This document shows, piece after piece, positions 21,772-29,696 of a stretch of 55,392 bases of DNA. Numbering within the stretch: the stretch's first letter is position 1; each line of letters starts with the position of its first letter. A program made the position numbers and the translations under genes. The stretch comes from Methylophaga sp. 41_12_T18 (GTDB lineage: Bacteria; Pseudomonadota; Gammaproteobacteria; Nitrosococcales; Methylophagaceae): assembly GCA_002163115.1 (NCBI GenBank), contig MAAI01000002.1, positions 1 through 55,392 on the forward strand, written 5' to 3'. Under the pieces are notes generated by a model, which searched no databases, had not been told where the DNA came from, and saw nothing but the letters and a program-made list of their open reading frames with translations.

Positions 21772-21803
21772 AAGCCTTGGCCTGTCTTGGCTAAGGCTTT
21801 TTT
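21772..21803 (+). terminator. Rho-independent terminator after bcp
   Basis: The stem AGCCTTGGCC / GGCTAAGGCT (one mismatch, loop TGTCTT) is followed by six T. Its T-run overlaps the first of the DnaA-like boxes of the nrdAB promoter region. Confidence 0.82.
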
Positions 21804-21853
21804 CCACAAAGTTATCCACATCTTCTGCACAATTAATCAACATTTTATCCACT
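21800..21853 (+). promoter_or_regulatory. DnaA-box cluster upstream of nrdAB
   Basis: Three 9-mers stand in the same orientation: TTTTCCACA (21800-21808, one mismatch), TTATCCACA (21812-21820, exact consensus) and TTATCCACT (21845-21853, one mismatch). DnaA controls nrdAB in E. coli through boxes upstream of the promoter, so a similar link between replication initiation and dNTP supply is likely here. Binding is inferred from sequence only. Confidence 0.6.
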
Positions 21854-21869
21854 TGCCATTTCATTAAAA

Positions 21870-21917
21870 ACACACTATCTTGTGGTCTAGATGAAACGCA
21901 ACCACTACAGCTTGTGG
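21870..21917 (+). promoter_or_regulatory. Tandem NrdR boxes of the nrdAB promoter
   Basis: Box 1 is ACACACTATCTTGTGG (21870-21885), 14 of 16 matches to the remembered NrdR consensus ACACWATATMTTGTGT. Box 2 is CCACTACAGCTTGTGG (21902-21917), 12 of 16. They are 32 bp apart start to start, the three-turn spacing known for paired NrdR sites. NrdR is an ATP-cone repressor of ribonucleotide reductase genes. Box 2 would lie inside the coding region if nrdA began at 21891, which supports the later start. Confidence 0.72.
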
Positions 21918-21965
21918 TTTTCGTTTTTAAGCACTTACTCTAGATCAACGCAGGATATCAGCATT

Positions 21966-24845
21966 ATGACAAGCGAAGCAGCCGTCCAAACCACCCCCAA
22001 TTCGTCAGAACAAAGTCAATATCAAGTTATCCGTCGTAACGGCCAAGTTACTTCTTTTGATGGCAGTAAAATTTCTATTGCTATCACCAAGGCATTTTTA
22101 GCTGTTGAAGGCAGTTCAGCACAAGATAGTGACCGTATCCATGACGTAGTTGCCATCATCACCCAACAAATCACCAGCAACTTAACGCGTCGTATTGAAG
22201 ATGGCGGTACCGTTCATATTGAAGATATTCAAGATCAAGTTGAACTGGCATTAATGCGTGAAGGCGAATATAAAGTTGCTCGTGCTTATGTGCTTTATCG
22301 TGAGTCGCAATCACAAAAACGTGCTGAAGAAGAAAAACAACACCCAACAGCCGTCACTGAAAACACTATTTTTGTTACCCAATTAGATGGCTCAAAAACA
22401 CCGCTTGATCTTAAACGCTTACAAACACTAATCAGCGAAGCCTGCAACGGTATTGATGGCGTTGATGGCGATACTATTCTGCATGATACCCAATATAATT
22501 TATTTGATGGTGTTGCTGAAGCCGATGTTGAAAAAGCATTGGTCATGGCGGCGCGTACCTTTATCGAAAAAGATCCTGCATACAGCACCATTGCCGCCCG
22601 TTTATTAATGGATAGCATTCGTCGCGAAGCATTAACGTATGTTTACGATACACCGCGTCATGCATCACAAACAGAAATGGCTGCAGTCTACCCGGATTAC
22701 TTCCAACACTATATTCACCGTGCCATTAGTCATGAATTATTAGATCCTGAGCTGGCTCAGTTTGATCTTGATAAACTAGGTAAAGCCTTAAAACCTGAAA
22801 ACGATTTCAGCTTTACATACCTAGGTTTACAAACTCTTTACGATCGCTACTTCATCCACTTTGATGATACTCGTTTCGAATTACCGCAAGCGTTCTACAT
22901 GCGTGTGGCAATGGGTCTAGCGATGAACGAAGCTAACCGTGAAGATAGCGCCATTGAGTTCTACAACTTACTATCGTCTTTCGACTTTATGAGCAGCACG
23001 CCTACCCTATTTAACTCAGGCACATTACGTCCGCAACTATCATCTTGTTACTTAACGACTGTTCCTGATGACCTGGGTGGTATCTATGATGCAATGCGTG
23101 ATAATGCCCTCCTATCTAAATATGCAGGTGGTTTAGGTAATGACTGGACGCCAGTTCGTGGTCTAGGTTCACATATCAAAGGCACTAACGGTAAATCACA
23201 AGGTGTTGTACCATTCTTAAAAGTAGCCAATGACACAGCAGTTGCCGTCAACCAAGGTGGTAAACGTAAAGGTGCTGTTTGTGCTTACTTAGAAACATGG
23301 CACATTGATATTGAAGAATTCTTAGATTTACGTAAAAACACCGGTGATGACCGTCGTCGTACCCATGACATGAACACAGCAAACTGGATCCCAGATTTGT
23401 TCATGAAGCGTATTGCTGAAAATGCTGACTGGACATTGTTCTCTCCAGAAGAAACACCAGACTTGCATGACTTAACCGGTTTAGCCTTCGAAAAAGCCTA
23501 CGCTGCATACGAAGTCAAAGCCGCTAACGGTGAAATGCGTAACTGCAAAACACTGCCAGCCAATGACTTATGGCGCAAAATGTTAGGCATGTTGTTTGAA
23601 ACAGGTCATCCATGGGTTACATTTAAGGATCCATGTAACCTACGTAGTCCACAACAACACGTTGGCGTCGTTCATAGCTCAAACCTATGTACAGAAATAA
23701 CCCTGAATACATCAGCTGATGAAATCGCAGTATGTAACCTAGGTTCAGTTAACTTACCGCAACATATTGTTGATGGAAAATTAGACCTAGAAAAAGTAAA
23801 ACGCACCGTAACAACAGCGATGCGTATGTTAGATAACGTTATTGAATATAACTACTACAGCGTGCCACAAGCGCGTCACTCTAACTTACAACATCGTCCG
23901 GTTGGTTTAGGCATCATGGGTTTCCAAGATGCACTATACAAAATGCGTATTCCATACAGCACCGAAGAAGCAGTGACATTTGCTGATACTTCAATGGAAG
24001 CAGTGAGTTACTACACTATCGAAGCATCATCTGACCTTGCTAAAGAACGTGGCAGCTACAGCTCATACGAAGGCAGCTTATGGAGCCAAGGCATCTTGCC
24101 AATCGACTCTATCAAGATCCTGAAAGATGCACGTGGCGAGTACTTGCAACAAGATGAAAGCACCACGCTAGATTGGGATACATTACGCAACAAAGTTAAA
24201 GCACAAGGTATGCGTAACTCAAACACAATGGCGATTGCACCAACAGCAACTATCTCCAACATCTGTGGTGTCAGCCAATCGATCGAACCAACGTACCAAA
24301 ACTTGTTTGTTAAATCGAATCTATCTGGCGAGTTCACCGTTATCAACCCATACATGGTTGCTGACTTGAAAGCACGTGACTTGTGGGATGACGTGATGGT
24401 TAACGACCTGAAATACTACGATGGTAGCTTACAATCTATCGACCGTATTCCAGCTGAACTTAAAGCGCTTTACACCACTGCCTTTGAAATGGATGCACGC
24501 TGGTTAATCGAAGCCGCTTCACGTCGTCAAAAATGGTTAGACCAAGCACAAAGCTTGAACTTATATATGGCTGAACCATCAGGTAAAACGATGGACAACC
24601 TATACAAACTAGCTTGGGTACGTGGTTTGAAAACAACTTACTACCTCCGCTCTATGGGTGCGACGGCCGCTGAGAAAACAAGTAGTGCAGCACCGACACC
24701 ACCACCAATTGCAGCAGTGCCGACAGAACCAAAAGCAGTCACAAACTCTGCTCCAGCAGATGATGGTGAACTTGTTTTAGGTGAAGGCGTAGAAGCACCA
24801 CAAGCCTGCTCAATCCTAGAACCAGACTGCGAGGCGTGTCAGTAA
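21966..24845 (+). CDS. nrdA: Ribonucleoside-diphosphate reductase class Ia, alpha subunit
   Basis: 959 residues from the ATG at 21966 (MTSEAAVQTT), which has AGGA about 10 nt upstream. An in-frame ATG at 21891 would run through the NrdR boxes and is less likely. Two N-terminal ATP-cones are visible (from YQVIRRNGQVTSFDG and from IFVTQLDGSKTPLD), as in the Pseudomonas enzyme of similar length. The catalytic barrel has LSSCYLTTV and AVCNLGSVNL (redox cysteines) and SSNLCTEITLN (thiyl radical cysteine with N and E). An Ala/Pro-rich linker leads to the C-terminal redox tail ACSILEPDCEACQ. The stop overlaps nrdB as TAATG. Confidence 0.96.
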   Translation: MTSEAAVQTTPNSSEQSQYQVIRRNGQVTSFDGSKISIAITKAFLAVEGSSAQDSDRIHDVVAIITQQITSNLTRRIEDGGTVHIEDIQDQVELALMREGEYKVARAYVLYRESQSQKRAEEEKQHPTAVTENTIFVTQLDGSKTPLDLKRLQTLISEACNGIDGVDGDTILHDTQYNLFDGVAEADVEKALVMAARTFIEKDPAYSTIAARLLMDSIRREALTYVYDTPRHASQTEMAAVYPDYFQHYIHRAISHELLDPELAQFDLDKLGKALKPENDFSFTYLGLQTLYDRYFIHFDDTRFELPQAFYMRVAMGLAMNEANREDSAIEFYNLLSSFDFMSSTPTLFNSGTLRPQLSSCYLTTVPDDLGGIYDAMRDNALLSKYAGGLGNDWTPVRGLGSHIKGTNGKSQGVVPFLKVANDTAVAVNQGGKRKGAVCAYLETWHIDIEEFLDLRKNTGDDRRRTHDMNTANWIPDLFMKRIAENADWTLFSPEETPDLHDLTGLAFEKAYAAYEVKAANGEMRNCKTLPANDLWRKMLGMLFETGHPWVTFKDPCNLRSPQQHVGVVHSSNLCTEITLNTSADEIAVCNLGSVNLPQHIVDGKLDLEKVKRTVTTAMRMLDNVIEYNYYSVPQARHSNLQHRPVGLGIMGFQDALYKMRIPYSTEEAVTFADTSMEAVSYYTIEASSDLAKERGSYSSYEGSLWSQGILPIDSIKILKDARGEYLQQDESTTLDWDTLRNKVKAQGMRNSNTMAIAPTATISNICGVSQSIEPTYQNLFVKSNLSGEFTVINPYMVADLKARDLWDDVMVNDLKYYDGSLQSIDRIPAELKALYTTAFEMDARWLIEAASRRQKWLDQAQSLNLYMAEPSGKTMDNLYKLAWVRGLKTTYYLRSMGATAAEKTSSAAPTPPPIAAVPTEPKAVTNSAPADDGELVLGEGVEAPQACSILEPDCEACQ

Positions 24846-26065
24846 TGTTAAATTGGGATGATCCATTAGCCAGTACAAATACAGCTAAAGTTGAAACAGT
24901 CGAAGACGTTGCACCGGTTGCAGTTGAACCGGCAGCCAACGAACCCACTGCTGAAGCTGCCGTTATTGCTGTTCCTACTCCAAGTCCTATCGTAGTTCCG
25001 GAGCCGGAAAAAATAGTCATCGCGAAATCACAGCCTCGTGCCAGTGTACCGGTAGCTAACGTTGCACCAGTTAATCCTGATGACAAACGTGTTATCAACG
25101 GCATGACCGATATCAACCAATTAGCACCGTTCAAATACCCTTGGGCATGGCAGTATTTCCTTAATGCCAACAAGAATCACTGGACACCGCTTGATATCAA
25201 CATGGCACAAGATGTTCATGATTACCGTCACAACCTAACGGTAGAAGAACGTCATGTTTATGAAAATGTACTGTCATACCTAACCACTTCCGACATTCTA
25301 GCCATGCGTAATATTGGTCTAGCGGTAATGGAAAAAATGAGTGCGCCTGAGTTACAAATTTATCAAGCGCGCCAAGTGTATGAAGAAGCATTACATACCT
25401 GGACATACCAACACTGTATTGAAACGATTGGTTTAGACCAAAGTGAAATCTACAATCGCTACCGCGTAGTGCCAGAGATCAATCAAAAGATCCAACTGGC
25501 TAACAACCGCCTAAACTCAGTGATGCGTAGCGACATTGATTTGCATGACCGCGATGAATTAGAAAACTTCGTTATGGCCTATGCCTTCTTTGGCGGCATC
25601 TTCGAAGGTTGCTGGTTCTATAACGGTTTCAGCCCTATCTTTGCCCTACAACGTCGTGGTTTGATGAAAGGCACAGCTGAACAACTGCAATACATCATGC
25701 GTGACGAAGTTATGCATGCGTCATTTGGTATTCGTGTTGTTAAGCAAATCATCAAAGAAGAAAACGTCAAACTTGACCCACGCAAGATACAAGAAATGTT
25801 TGAAGAAGCCGATGCGGCTGAAGAAATCTATGGCGGTTACATCCTACGTGACCCAATCTTAGGTTATTCCAAAGAAGCGCATCACGGCCAATTCCGCTTT
25901 ATCGCCAACCGCCGAGCCAAACAACTTGGCTTCGCCGAACCGTTCCCAGGTCAAGAAGCAACCCTGCCTTGGCTAGATGAACAAGCGAATATGAAGAAAG
26001 AGAAAAATTTCTTCGAAACAAAAGTTACCGAGTATCAAACAGGTAGTGCCCTTAACTGGGATTAA
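24845..26065 (+). CDS. nrdB: Ribonucleoside-diphosphate reductase class Ia, beta subunit
   Basis: About 406 residues. A ferritin-like diiron radical subunit. The iron and radical residues are in HDYRHNLTVEERHVYENV, EEALHTWTYQHCIETIG (tyrosyl radical Tyr in TWTYQHC, E and H ligands), FEGCWFYNGF and RDEVMHASFG. The C-terminus EYQTGSALNWD is the tail that docks into NrdA. I take the ATG at 24845 (MLNWDDPLAS), which overlaps the nrdA stop; a GTG at 24836 is 3 codons upstream. Residues about 8-80 form an unusual Ala/Val/Pro/Glu-rich extension before the conserved domain begins near NGMTDINQLAPFKYPWAW. Confidence 0.96.
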   Translation: MLNWDDPLASTNTAKVETVEDVAPVAVEPAANEPTAEAAVIAVPTPSPIVVPEPEKIVIAKSQPRASVPVANVAPVNPDDKRVINGMTDINQLAPFKYPWAWQYFLNANKNHWTPLDINMAQDVHDYRHNLTVEERHVYENVLSYLTTSDILAMRNIGLAVMEKMSAPELQIYQARQVYEEALHTWTYQHCIETIGLDQSEIYNRYRVVPEINQKIQLANNRLNSVMRSDIDLHDRDELENFVMAYAFFGGIFEGCWFYNGFSPIFALQRRGLMKGTAEQLQYIMRDEVMHASFGIRVVKQIIKEENVKLDPRKIQEMFEEADAAEEIYGGYILRDPILGYSKEAHHGQFRFIANRRAKQLGFAEPFPGQEATLPWLDEQANMKKEKNFFETKVTEYQTGSALNWD

Positions 26066-26071
26066 ACATGA

Positions 26072-26103
26072 AGCCAGAGCGAGTTATCGTTCTGGCTTTT
26101 TTT
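26072..26103 (+). terminator. Rho-independent terminator after nrdB
   Basis: The stem AGCCAGA...TCTGGCT, extended by a partly paired GCG/CGT, is followed by seven T, immediately past the nrdB stop. Confidence 0.9.
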
Positions 26104-26239
26104 ATGGCTAGAATTTAAATAACAAAAAGTAAAACACAGCAACAATAAACAGCAGGATTTAACGCGTAAACCAGTAACAAAATGAACATTGAGTCACACG
26201 TAATTCAACAACCCTTTTAACTTAGGCTGGAGAAACAAC

Positions 26240-26473
26240 ATGACACAAAACATTGAACTTTGGGACGACAACGCAAATCACATCTGGGGTGTGCTTACCG
26301 ACGATAATCAAGTCGAACTCACCGCCAACGATGGCGACATCATTAAAGGCGAACTGCACAATAATAAGTTCGACCTCAACACCCCTTCCCATCACCTATG
26401 GGGATTTCTCAGTGGCGACAAAATCGAATTATGGGATGACCATTTGCATCATTTGTCTGGGGAACTAACTTGA
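26240..26473 (+). CDS. Small two-repeat beta-rich protein, unknown function
   Basis: 77 residues with a good Shine-Dalgarno (GGAG, 7 nt before the ATG). The protein is internally duplicated. IELWDDNANHIWGVLT in the first part corresponds to IELWDDHLHHLSGELT at the end, and FDLNTPSHHLWGFLSGD is a third related unit: each has an acidic 'xxLWDD/NTPS' turn, two residues, 'HH/NH', then a 'hW/LxGxL' strand. It looks like short antiparallel beta repeats. No signal peptide is present. I do not recognise the family. It opens an accessory stretch of small genes; codon use and GC look similar to the neighbours. Confidence 0.6.
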   Translation: MTQNIELWDDNANHIWGVLTDDNQVELTANDGDIIKGELHNNKFDLNTPSHHLWGFLSGDKIELWDDHLHHLSGELT

Positions 26474-26525
26474 AGTATAAAAAATTACTAATTAACCAAT
26501 GTTATAGGTAAAGGGTGGAAGTTAA

Positions 26526-27116
26526 TTGAACATTTGGGAAATTGATAAGTTATTTTTATTTATTGCTTTTGTGATTCCTGGCTTTATCTCTATAAAGCTA
26601 TTTGAGCTGTTGTTTCCAGCTCAAGTGAAGGACTCCTCTAAACAATTTATTGATGCTATTGCTTATAGCTGTATCAACTATGCCCTGTTACTGTTGCCAA
26701 TCTATTGGATTGAAAGCGAAGATGTATATAAGAGTCACCCAAATTTGTACGTTACCTTTTATGTTTTAGTACTGTTTGTTGCTCCAATAATTTGGACTGT
26801 TATTTGGAAAAAACTTAGAGAATCAAGTAAATTTCAAAAAAATGCTCCTCATCCCACACAATCCCCTTGGGATTATGTTTTTTCTCAAAGAAAGTCATAT
26901 TGGGTAATTGTTACATTAAAAGATGGAGTTCAGATTGCAGGTCTGTACAGCAGTAATTCATTTGCTTCCAGTGCACCTAGTCCAGAACAAATATATTTAG
27001 AGCAATCATGGAAACTAAATGACAGTGAAGGTTTTGAAAGAGAACACAATCAAACTGATGGCGTAATTATTATTTCTTCTGAAATAAGCCATATTGAATT
27101 ATTTAAACATGTTTAA
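26526..27116 (+). CDS. DUF6338-like membrane protein
   Basis: 196 residues, TTG start with a GGTGGAAG purine run just upstream. Three membrane segments are visible (about residues 8-30, 44-62 and 74-95). A cytoplasmic C-terminal region follows, opening SPWDYVFSQRKSYWVIVTLKDG (quoted: SPWDYVFSQRKSYWVIVT), then VQIAGLYSSNSFASSAPSPE, and ends with VIIISSEISHIELF, like a small beta barrel. This layout and the WDYVF...V.V.LKDG...GLY pattern match what I remember of DUF6338, a family without assigned function. The 54-residue GYQP protein starts 11 nt after its stop with its own Shine-Dalgarno, so the two are probably one operon. Confidence 0.62.
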   Translation: MNIWEIDKLFLFIAFVIPGFISIKLFELLFPAQVKDSSKQFIDAIAYSCINYALLLLPIYWIESEDVYKSHPNLYVTFYVLVLFVAPIIWTVIWKKLRESSKFQKNAPHPTQSPWDYVFSQRKSYWVIVTLKDGVQIAGLYSSNSFASSAPSPEQIYLEQSWKLNDSEGFEREHNQTDGVIIISSEISHIELFKHV

Positions 27117-27127
27117 AAGGAATATCT

Positions 27128-27292
27128 ATGTCTAAAGTACCTAAGCAAGTAAATAACGGTTATGCGCCAGAAAAAAAAGGTTATCAACCATCACCATCTG
27201 TGCAAGTTCCAGCAGGTGAATTTCATGGTGGCTATCAGCCTCCTTCTAGCGGTGGTAACAGTCCAGCCAATCCCCCACCGAAAAAAAAGTAA
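27128..27292 (+). CDS. 54-residue GYQP-repeat small protein
   Basis: A complete ORF below usual length cut-offs. It starts at ATG 27128 with AAGG 7 nt upstream and stops at 27290-27292. The peptide begins MSKVPKQVNNGYAPEKKGYQ and carries three related units (NGYAPEKK, KGYQPSPS, GGYQPPSSGG), then a proline/lysine end (NPPPKKK). It has no membrane segment or signal and is expected to be disordered and basic. It lies 11 nt after the DUF6338-like gene. The low-complexity but patterned sequence and good ribosome site argue for a real gene. Function unknown. Confidence 0.68.
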   Translation: MSKVPKQVNNGYAPEKKGYQPSPSVQVPAGEFHGGYQPPSSGGNSPANPPPKKK

Positions 27293-27407
27293 CATATTAA
27301 AAGAGTACTGATGCAGGAAATCAAGGACTTAAAGGGGCCGCTTCCCTTTTTTAATTTACGAATATAAATTAAACTTATCAACCTTCATTCAACGATATGC
27401 AAGCCCT

Positions 27408-27572
27408 ATGAACCGTCAAAAAAAATTAGTCCAATTGCAAAAAAAAAGGCTAAGAAACCCTGAAAAACGCCTGCAAGCTAGTAAAAAAGAGAAGTACATC
27501 TCAAAAGCAGAGAGAGCAAAGCTGGCATTAGAGGCAGAGGCTGAAAATACGACTCAAAATGAAGAAGGTTAA
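27408..27572 (+). CDS. Small lysine-rich DUF2986-like protein
   Basis: 54 residues, too short for routine ORF finding. The sequence MNRQKKLVQLQKKRLRNPEK, followed by ASKKEKYISKAERAKLALEAEA, has the composition and order (MNR.KK..Q, then S.K.KYISKA.RAKL) I associate with DUF2986, a small conserved family of marine gammaproteobacteria with no known role. It is strongly basic in the first half and acidic in the last. The Shine-Dalgarno is weak. It stands alone, 116 nt after the GYQP gene. Confidence 0.6.
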   Translation: MNRQKKLVQLQKKRLRNPEKRLQASKKEKYISKAERAKLALEAEAENTTQNEEG

Positions 27573-27817
27573 AGCGTCGCATCCCTTTAACCCTTATATC
27601 TGTCAATGAACAACTGCCAGGGTAATGATTTCTACTGTGAAGACAAATCAACTTGTAGCTTAACGATCTGGAAAAAATTGCACGTAAACAACAAAACCCA
27701 ACATTTAACGGTAAAGCTCCTGTTATCATAGCCAAATGTCATTTACATGCTCACTAATAAAGACCAATGAACTGACATATAAAAACTTAAACTAATAACG
27801 ATATTGAGAGAGATACA

Positions 27818-28108
27818 ATGAGTGAAAATGAACCTGCTGAAAAAACATTTCAACAACGAGCTGATGAGTTTATTGCCTTAGCTAACCAGCAAAATGCTGA
27901 GACCGAAGTAGAAAATGTAAATTCAGCCCTTCTTTTTTCTGCCGCAAGATTTAATGTATTTAGTACATCGCGTCAATTTGACACTGTTGAGAAATTAGAA
28001 GCTGATAAACAAGAAGTCATCAACTACTTCTCTAAACGCTACACAGAGATGTTAGAGCAAAACTTTGAAGAATATAGTTCACGTTTTGACGACTACACAC
28101 AAAAATAA
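27818..28108 (+). CDS. DUF3144 family protein
   Basis: 96 residues, cytoplasmic and acidic. The pattern FQQRADEFIALANQQ...VNSALLFSAARFNVF and then YFSKRYTEMLEQNFEEY matches DUF3144, a conserved family of unknown function found in Proteobacteria. The gene has its own terminator and a purine-rich GAGAGA Shine-Dalgarno about 6 nt before the ATG. Nothing nearby suggests a partner. The 245 nt upstream (27573-27817) hold no convincing gene. A 32-codon open stretch at 27659-27757 ending in TAA has protein-like composition but no start codon, and could be a remnant. Confidence 0.85.
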   Translation: MSENEPAEKTFQQRADEFIALANQQNAETEVENVNSALLFSAARFNVFSTSRQFDTVEKLEADKQEVINYFSKRYTEMLEQNFEEYSSRFDDYTQK

Positions 28109-28120
28109 TTAAATTAAAAC

Positions 28121-28149
28121 AGCGCTTCCAAATGGAGGCGCTTTTTTTT
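28121..28149 (+). terminator. Rho-independent terminator after the DUF3144 gene
   Basis: The stem AGCGCTTCC / GGAGGCGCT (one mismatch, loop AAAT) is followed by eight T, 12 nt past the stop. Confidence 0.88.
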
Positions 28150-28187
28150 ACCTAATAAATTCCATTTGTTTTCAGGGATGAAGCACA

Positions 28188-28739
28188 ATGAAAAAAATAC
28201 TCTTGTTAATATTATTAGCCGCCTCACCGCTTTTGCAGGCTGGGGGCTATTCTCAACATATTAATCAAGGTTACGATACCGAAACAGGCATCTACTATCA
28301 TCCGGTAAAACATAATAAAGATGCCGGTGGCATGTTTTCTAGCAAGTCTGATCGGCGTATCAAGAACATCTTCATCTTTGACCCTGCCACCAATAACAGT
28401 CGTTATCTATTTAAGCGTGACTCTATTTATAGTATCGAAACGTTCACTTTAGAGATGGAATTGAATGAAACAGGCAAAGTTGAATTCTTTGGTTATCGAA
28501 ATAGAATGTTAAACAATGCTAAAGTCCCTTCCCGCCCGCTTCGTGATCGTTTACTCATTGTTACTAGCAAAGAAAATAGTGAGCAAAATACAATGTGGCT
28601 AGCCAATAAAAACGGTTCTGATTTAAAAGAGTTACATCGCTTTCATCAAAATACACGCTGGCACCTTGATGTGAAGAATAAAAAGATTCGCTTTATCACT
28701 GGCACAAATGAGATTTCTATCAATAGCTTTGACTGGTGA
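28188..28739 (+). CDS. Secreted/periplasmic protein of unknown function
   Basis: 183 residues with a clear signal peptide (MKKILLLILLAASPLLQAGG, cleavage near LQA-GG). The mature part is beta-rich with no recognised motif. It has DPATNNSRYLF and a C-terminal series of strands (TMWLANKNGSDLKELHRF, RWHLDVKNKKIRFIT), like the blade sequences of WD/TolB-type propeller domains but too short for a full propeller. No cysteines are in the mature protein. Unrecognised; it may act with the following membrane-anchored protein, 132 nt downstream, but this is not shown by the sequence. Confidence 0.6.
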   Translation: MKKILLLILLAASPLLQAGGYSQHINQGYDTETGIYYHPVKHNKDAGGMFSSKSDRRIKNIFIFDPATNNSRYLFKRDSIYSIETFTLEMELNETGKVEFFGYRNRMLNNAKVPSRPLRDRLLIVTSKENSEQNTMWLANKNGSDLKELHRFHQNTRWHLDVKNKKIRFITGTNEISINSFDW

Positions 28740-28871
28740 AATAACTCATTTTATTTTCACTTGTCTGTTTATTGGCTTGTTGGACAAGGGCTGCAAAAGC
28801 TAATCAGCAACTAACAAGCTAATCAGAGCCGCTACCGGCCTAGTTGTCATCACAATAGAAAGGATTGCTAG

Positions 28872-29255
28872 ATGAACGACATTATCGAGATGGTAATCAT
28901 CGCTGTTATTGCAGTGGTCACATTAACGGCTTTATATAAAGTAATGCCGTTTAAACGGTTTGGCCCTATCAAACCTAGCTTTAGTTTGTTTCCTAAATAC
29001 GTTGCTCAGTTTGAACAGAGCGTTGCTGACATTGAAGCGGCTTTATTAGAGCAAGCGTTTCACAAGAACCACGATGGCAGTTTCAGTCGGGGTAAGGTTT
29101 ATGGTGATTTTTCAGCCAAGTCGATAAAGCTATCAGTAACCATTGACCAATCAGCTAAACAGATCCGTGTGTATGCGTCGTTTTTCGGTATTCTTTTTGA
29201 TACTGGCGATGTGTGGCAACTGACTGCCGACATTCTAACGGGATCTTCGAGTTAG
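28872..29255 (+). CDS. Membrane-anchored protein of unknown function
   Basis: 127 residues with one N-terminal membrane segment (about residues 5-25, IIEMVIIAVIAVVTLTALYKV) and a mixed alpha/beta soluble part (FEQSVADIEAALLEQAFHKN, SVTIDQSAKQIRVYASFFG). There is no signal cleavage site. Shine-Dalgarno AAAGGA is 9 nt before the ATG. I do not recognise the family. It is the last gene of the accessory stretch before the xoxF region. Confidence 0.58.
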   Translation: MNDIIEMVIIAVIAVVTLTALYKVMPFKRFGPIKPSFSLFPKYVAQFEQSVADIEAALLEQAFHKNHDGSFSRGKVYGDFSAKSIKLSVTIDQSAKQIRVYASFFGILFDTGDVWQLTADILTGSSS

Positions 29256-29696
29256 CTTCTTTCCGACTACTTTTTTCGTTTCACACCGTCACTAGGTCAA
29301 TACCGCATTATTTCAGTGCTGACTGTTGTTGAAGTTTCATTATGCGAGGCATATAATTTTACTGTTGGTAGTAGATTTGTATCCCATACGTTAGCTAGAA
29401 AACGTATGCCGCTGGCAAGGCGAATGGTATTTCTTCTTAATTAATACTTCCACTGGTTAAAACACCATTCGCTTTTTTGCCAAGCTTCACTTCTATTATT
29501 GATAGCTTTTTTTGACTGTAAATCCCAAGCTAAAAAAATAAGGATAACAGGCAATTAGGTCTTTATTTTTTTCTAGCTACTTTCTTCCATTACTATTTAG
29601 GCTGTTTTTTCATAACGCACGATCTCAAATTTTAATCCGCTTGGTTCAGCTTGAATAAAGCCGGGAGAAAATAACTCTGTAAAGGAGAACGATCTA
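29256..29696 (+). other. 441-nt intergenic region upstream of the first xoxF
   Basis: No gene is seen. It holds a long-loop inverted repeat (GCGAATGGT at 29420-29428 and ACCATTCGC at 29464-29472, followed by six T), probably a terminator for the upstream genes or a 35-nt-loop RNA structure. It also holds the xoxF leader hairpin element (29512-29572), and ends with a strong AAAGGAG Shine-Dalgarno. The last 125 nt aligns in layout with the leader of the second xoxF. Confidence 0.6.
29512..29572 (+). promoter_or_regulatory. xoxF leader element, copy 1 (A/U hairpin)
   Basis: TTGACTGTAAATCC (29512 onward) is followed 20 nt later by a 13-bp stem: AAAAAAATAAGGA (29532-29544) pairs with TCTTTATTTTTTT (29560-29572) with one G-U pair. 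The 15-nt loop contains GGCAAT. Copy 2 before the second xoxF has the same TTGACTGT, stem and loop core, and lies almost the same distance (about 125 nt) from its ATG. The TTGACT could be a -35 box, in which case the hairpin is at or near the 5' end of the mRNA. Confidence 0.55.

Noticed and set aside
21891-21965. Upstream ATG extending nrdA by 25 residues
   Set aside because: The extension has no homology to NrdA starts and would include the second NrdR box; the ATG at 21966 fits length and context.
24739-25173. 144-codon minus-strand frame over the nrdA-nrdB junction
   Set aside because: It is an antisense product of the Ala/Pro-rich coding sequence and has no start signal.
26253-26468. 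71-codon frame overlapping the 77-residue repeat protein
   Set aside because: It has no ribosome site and no repeat pattern; the other frame has both.
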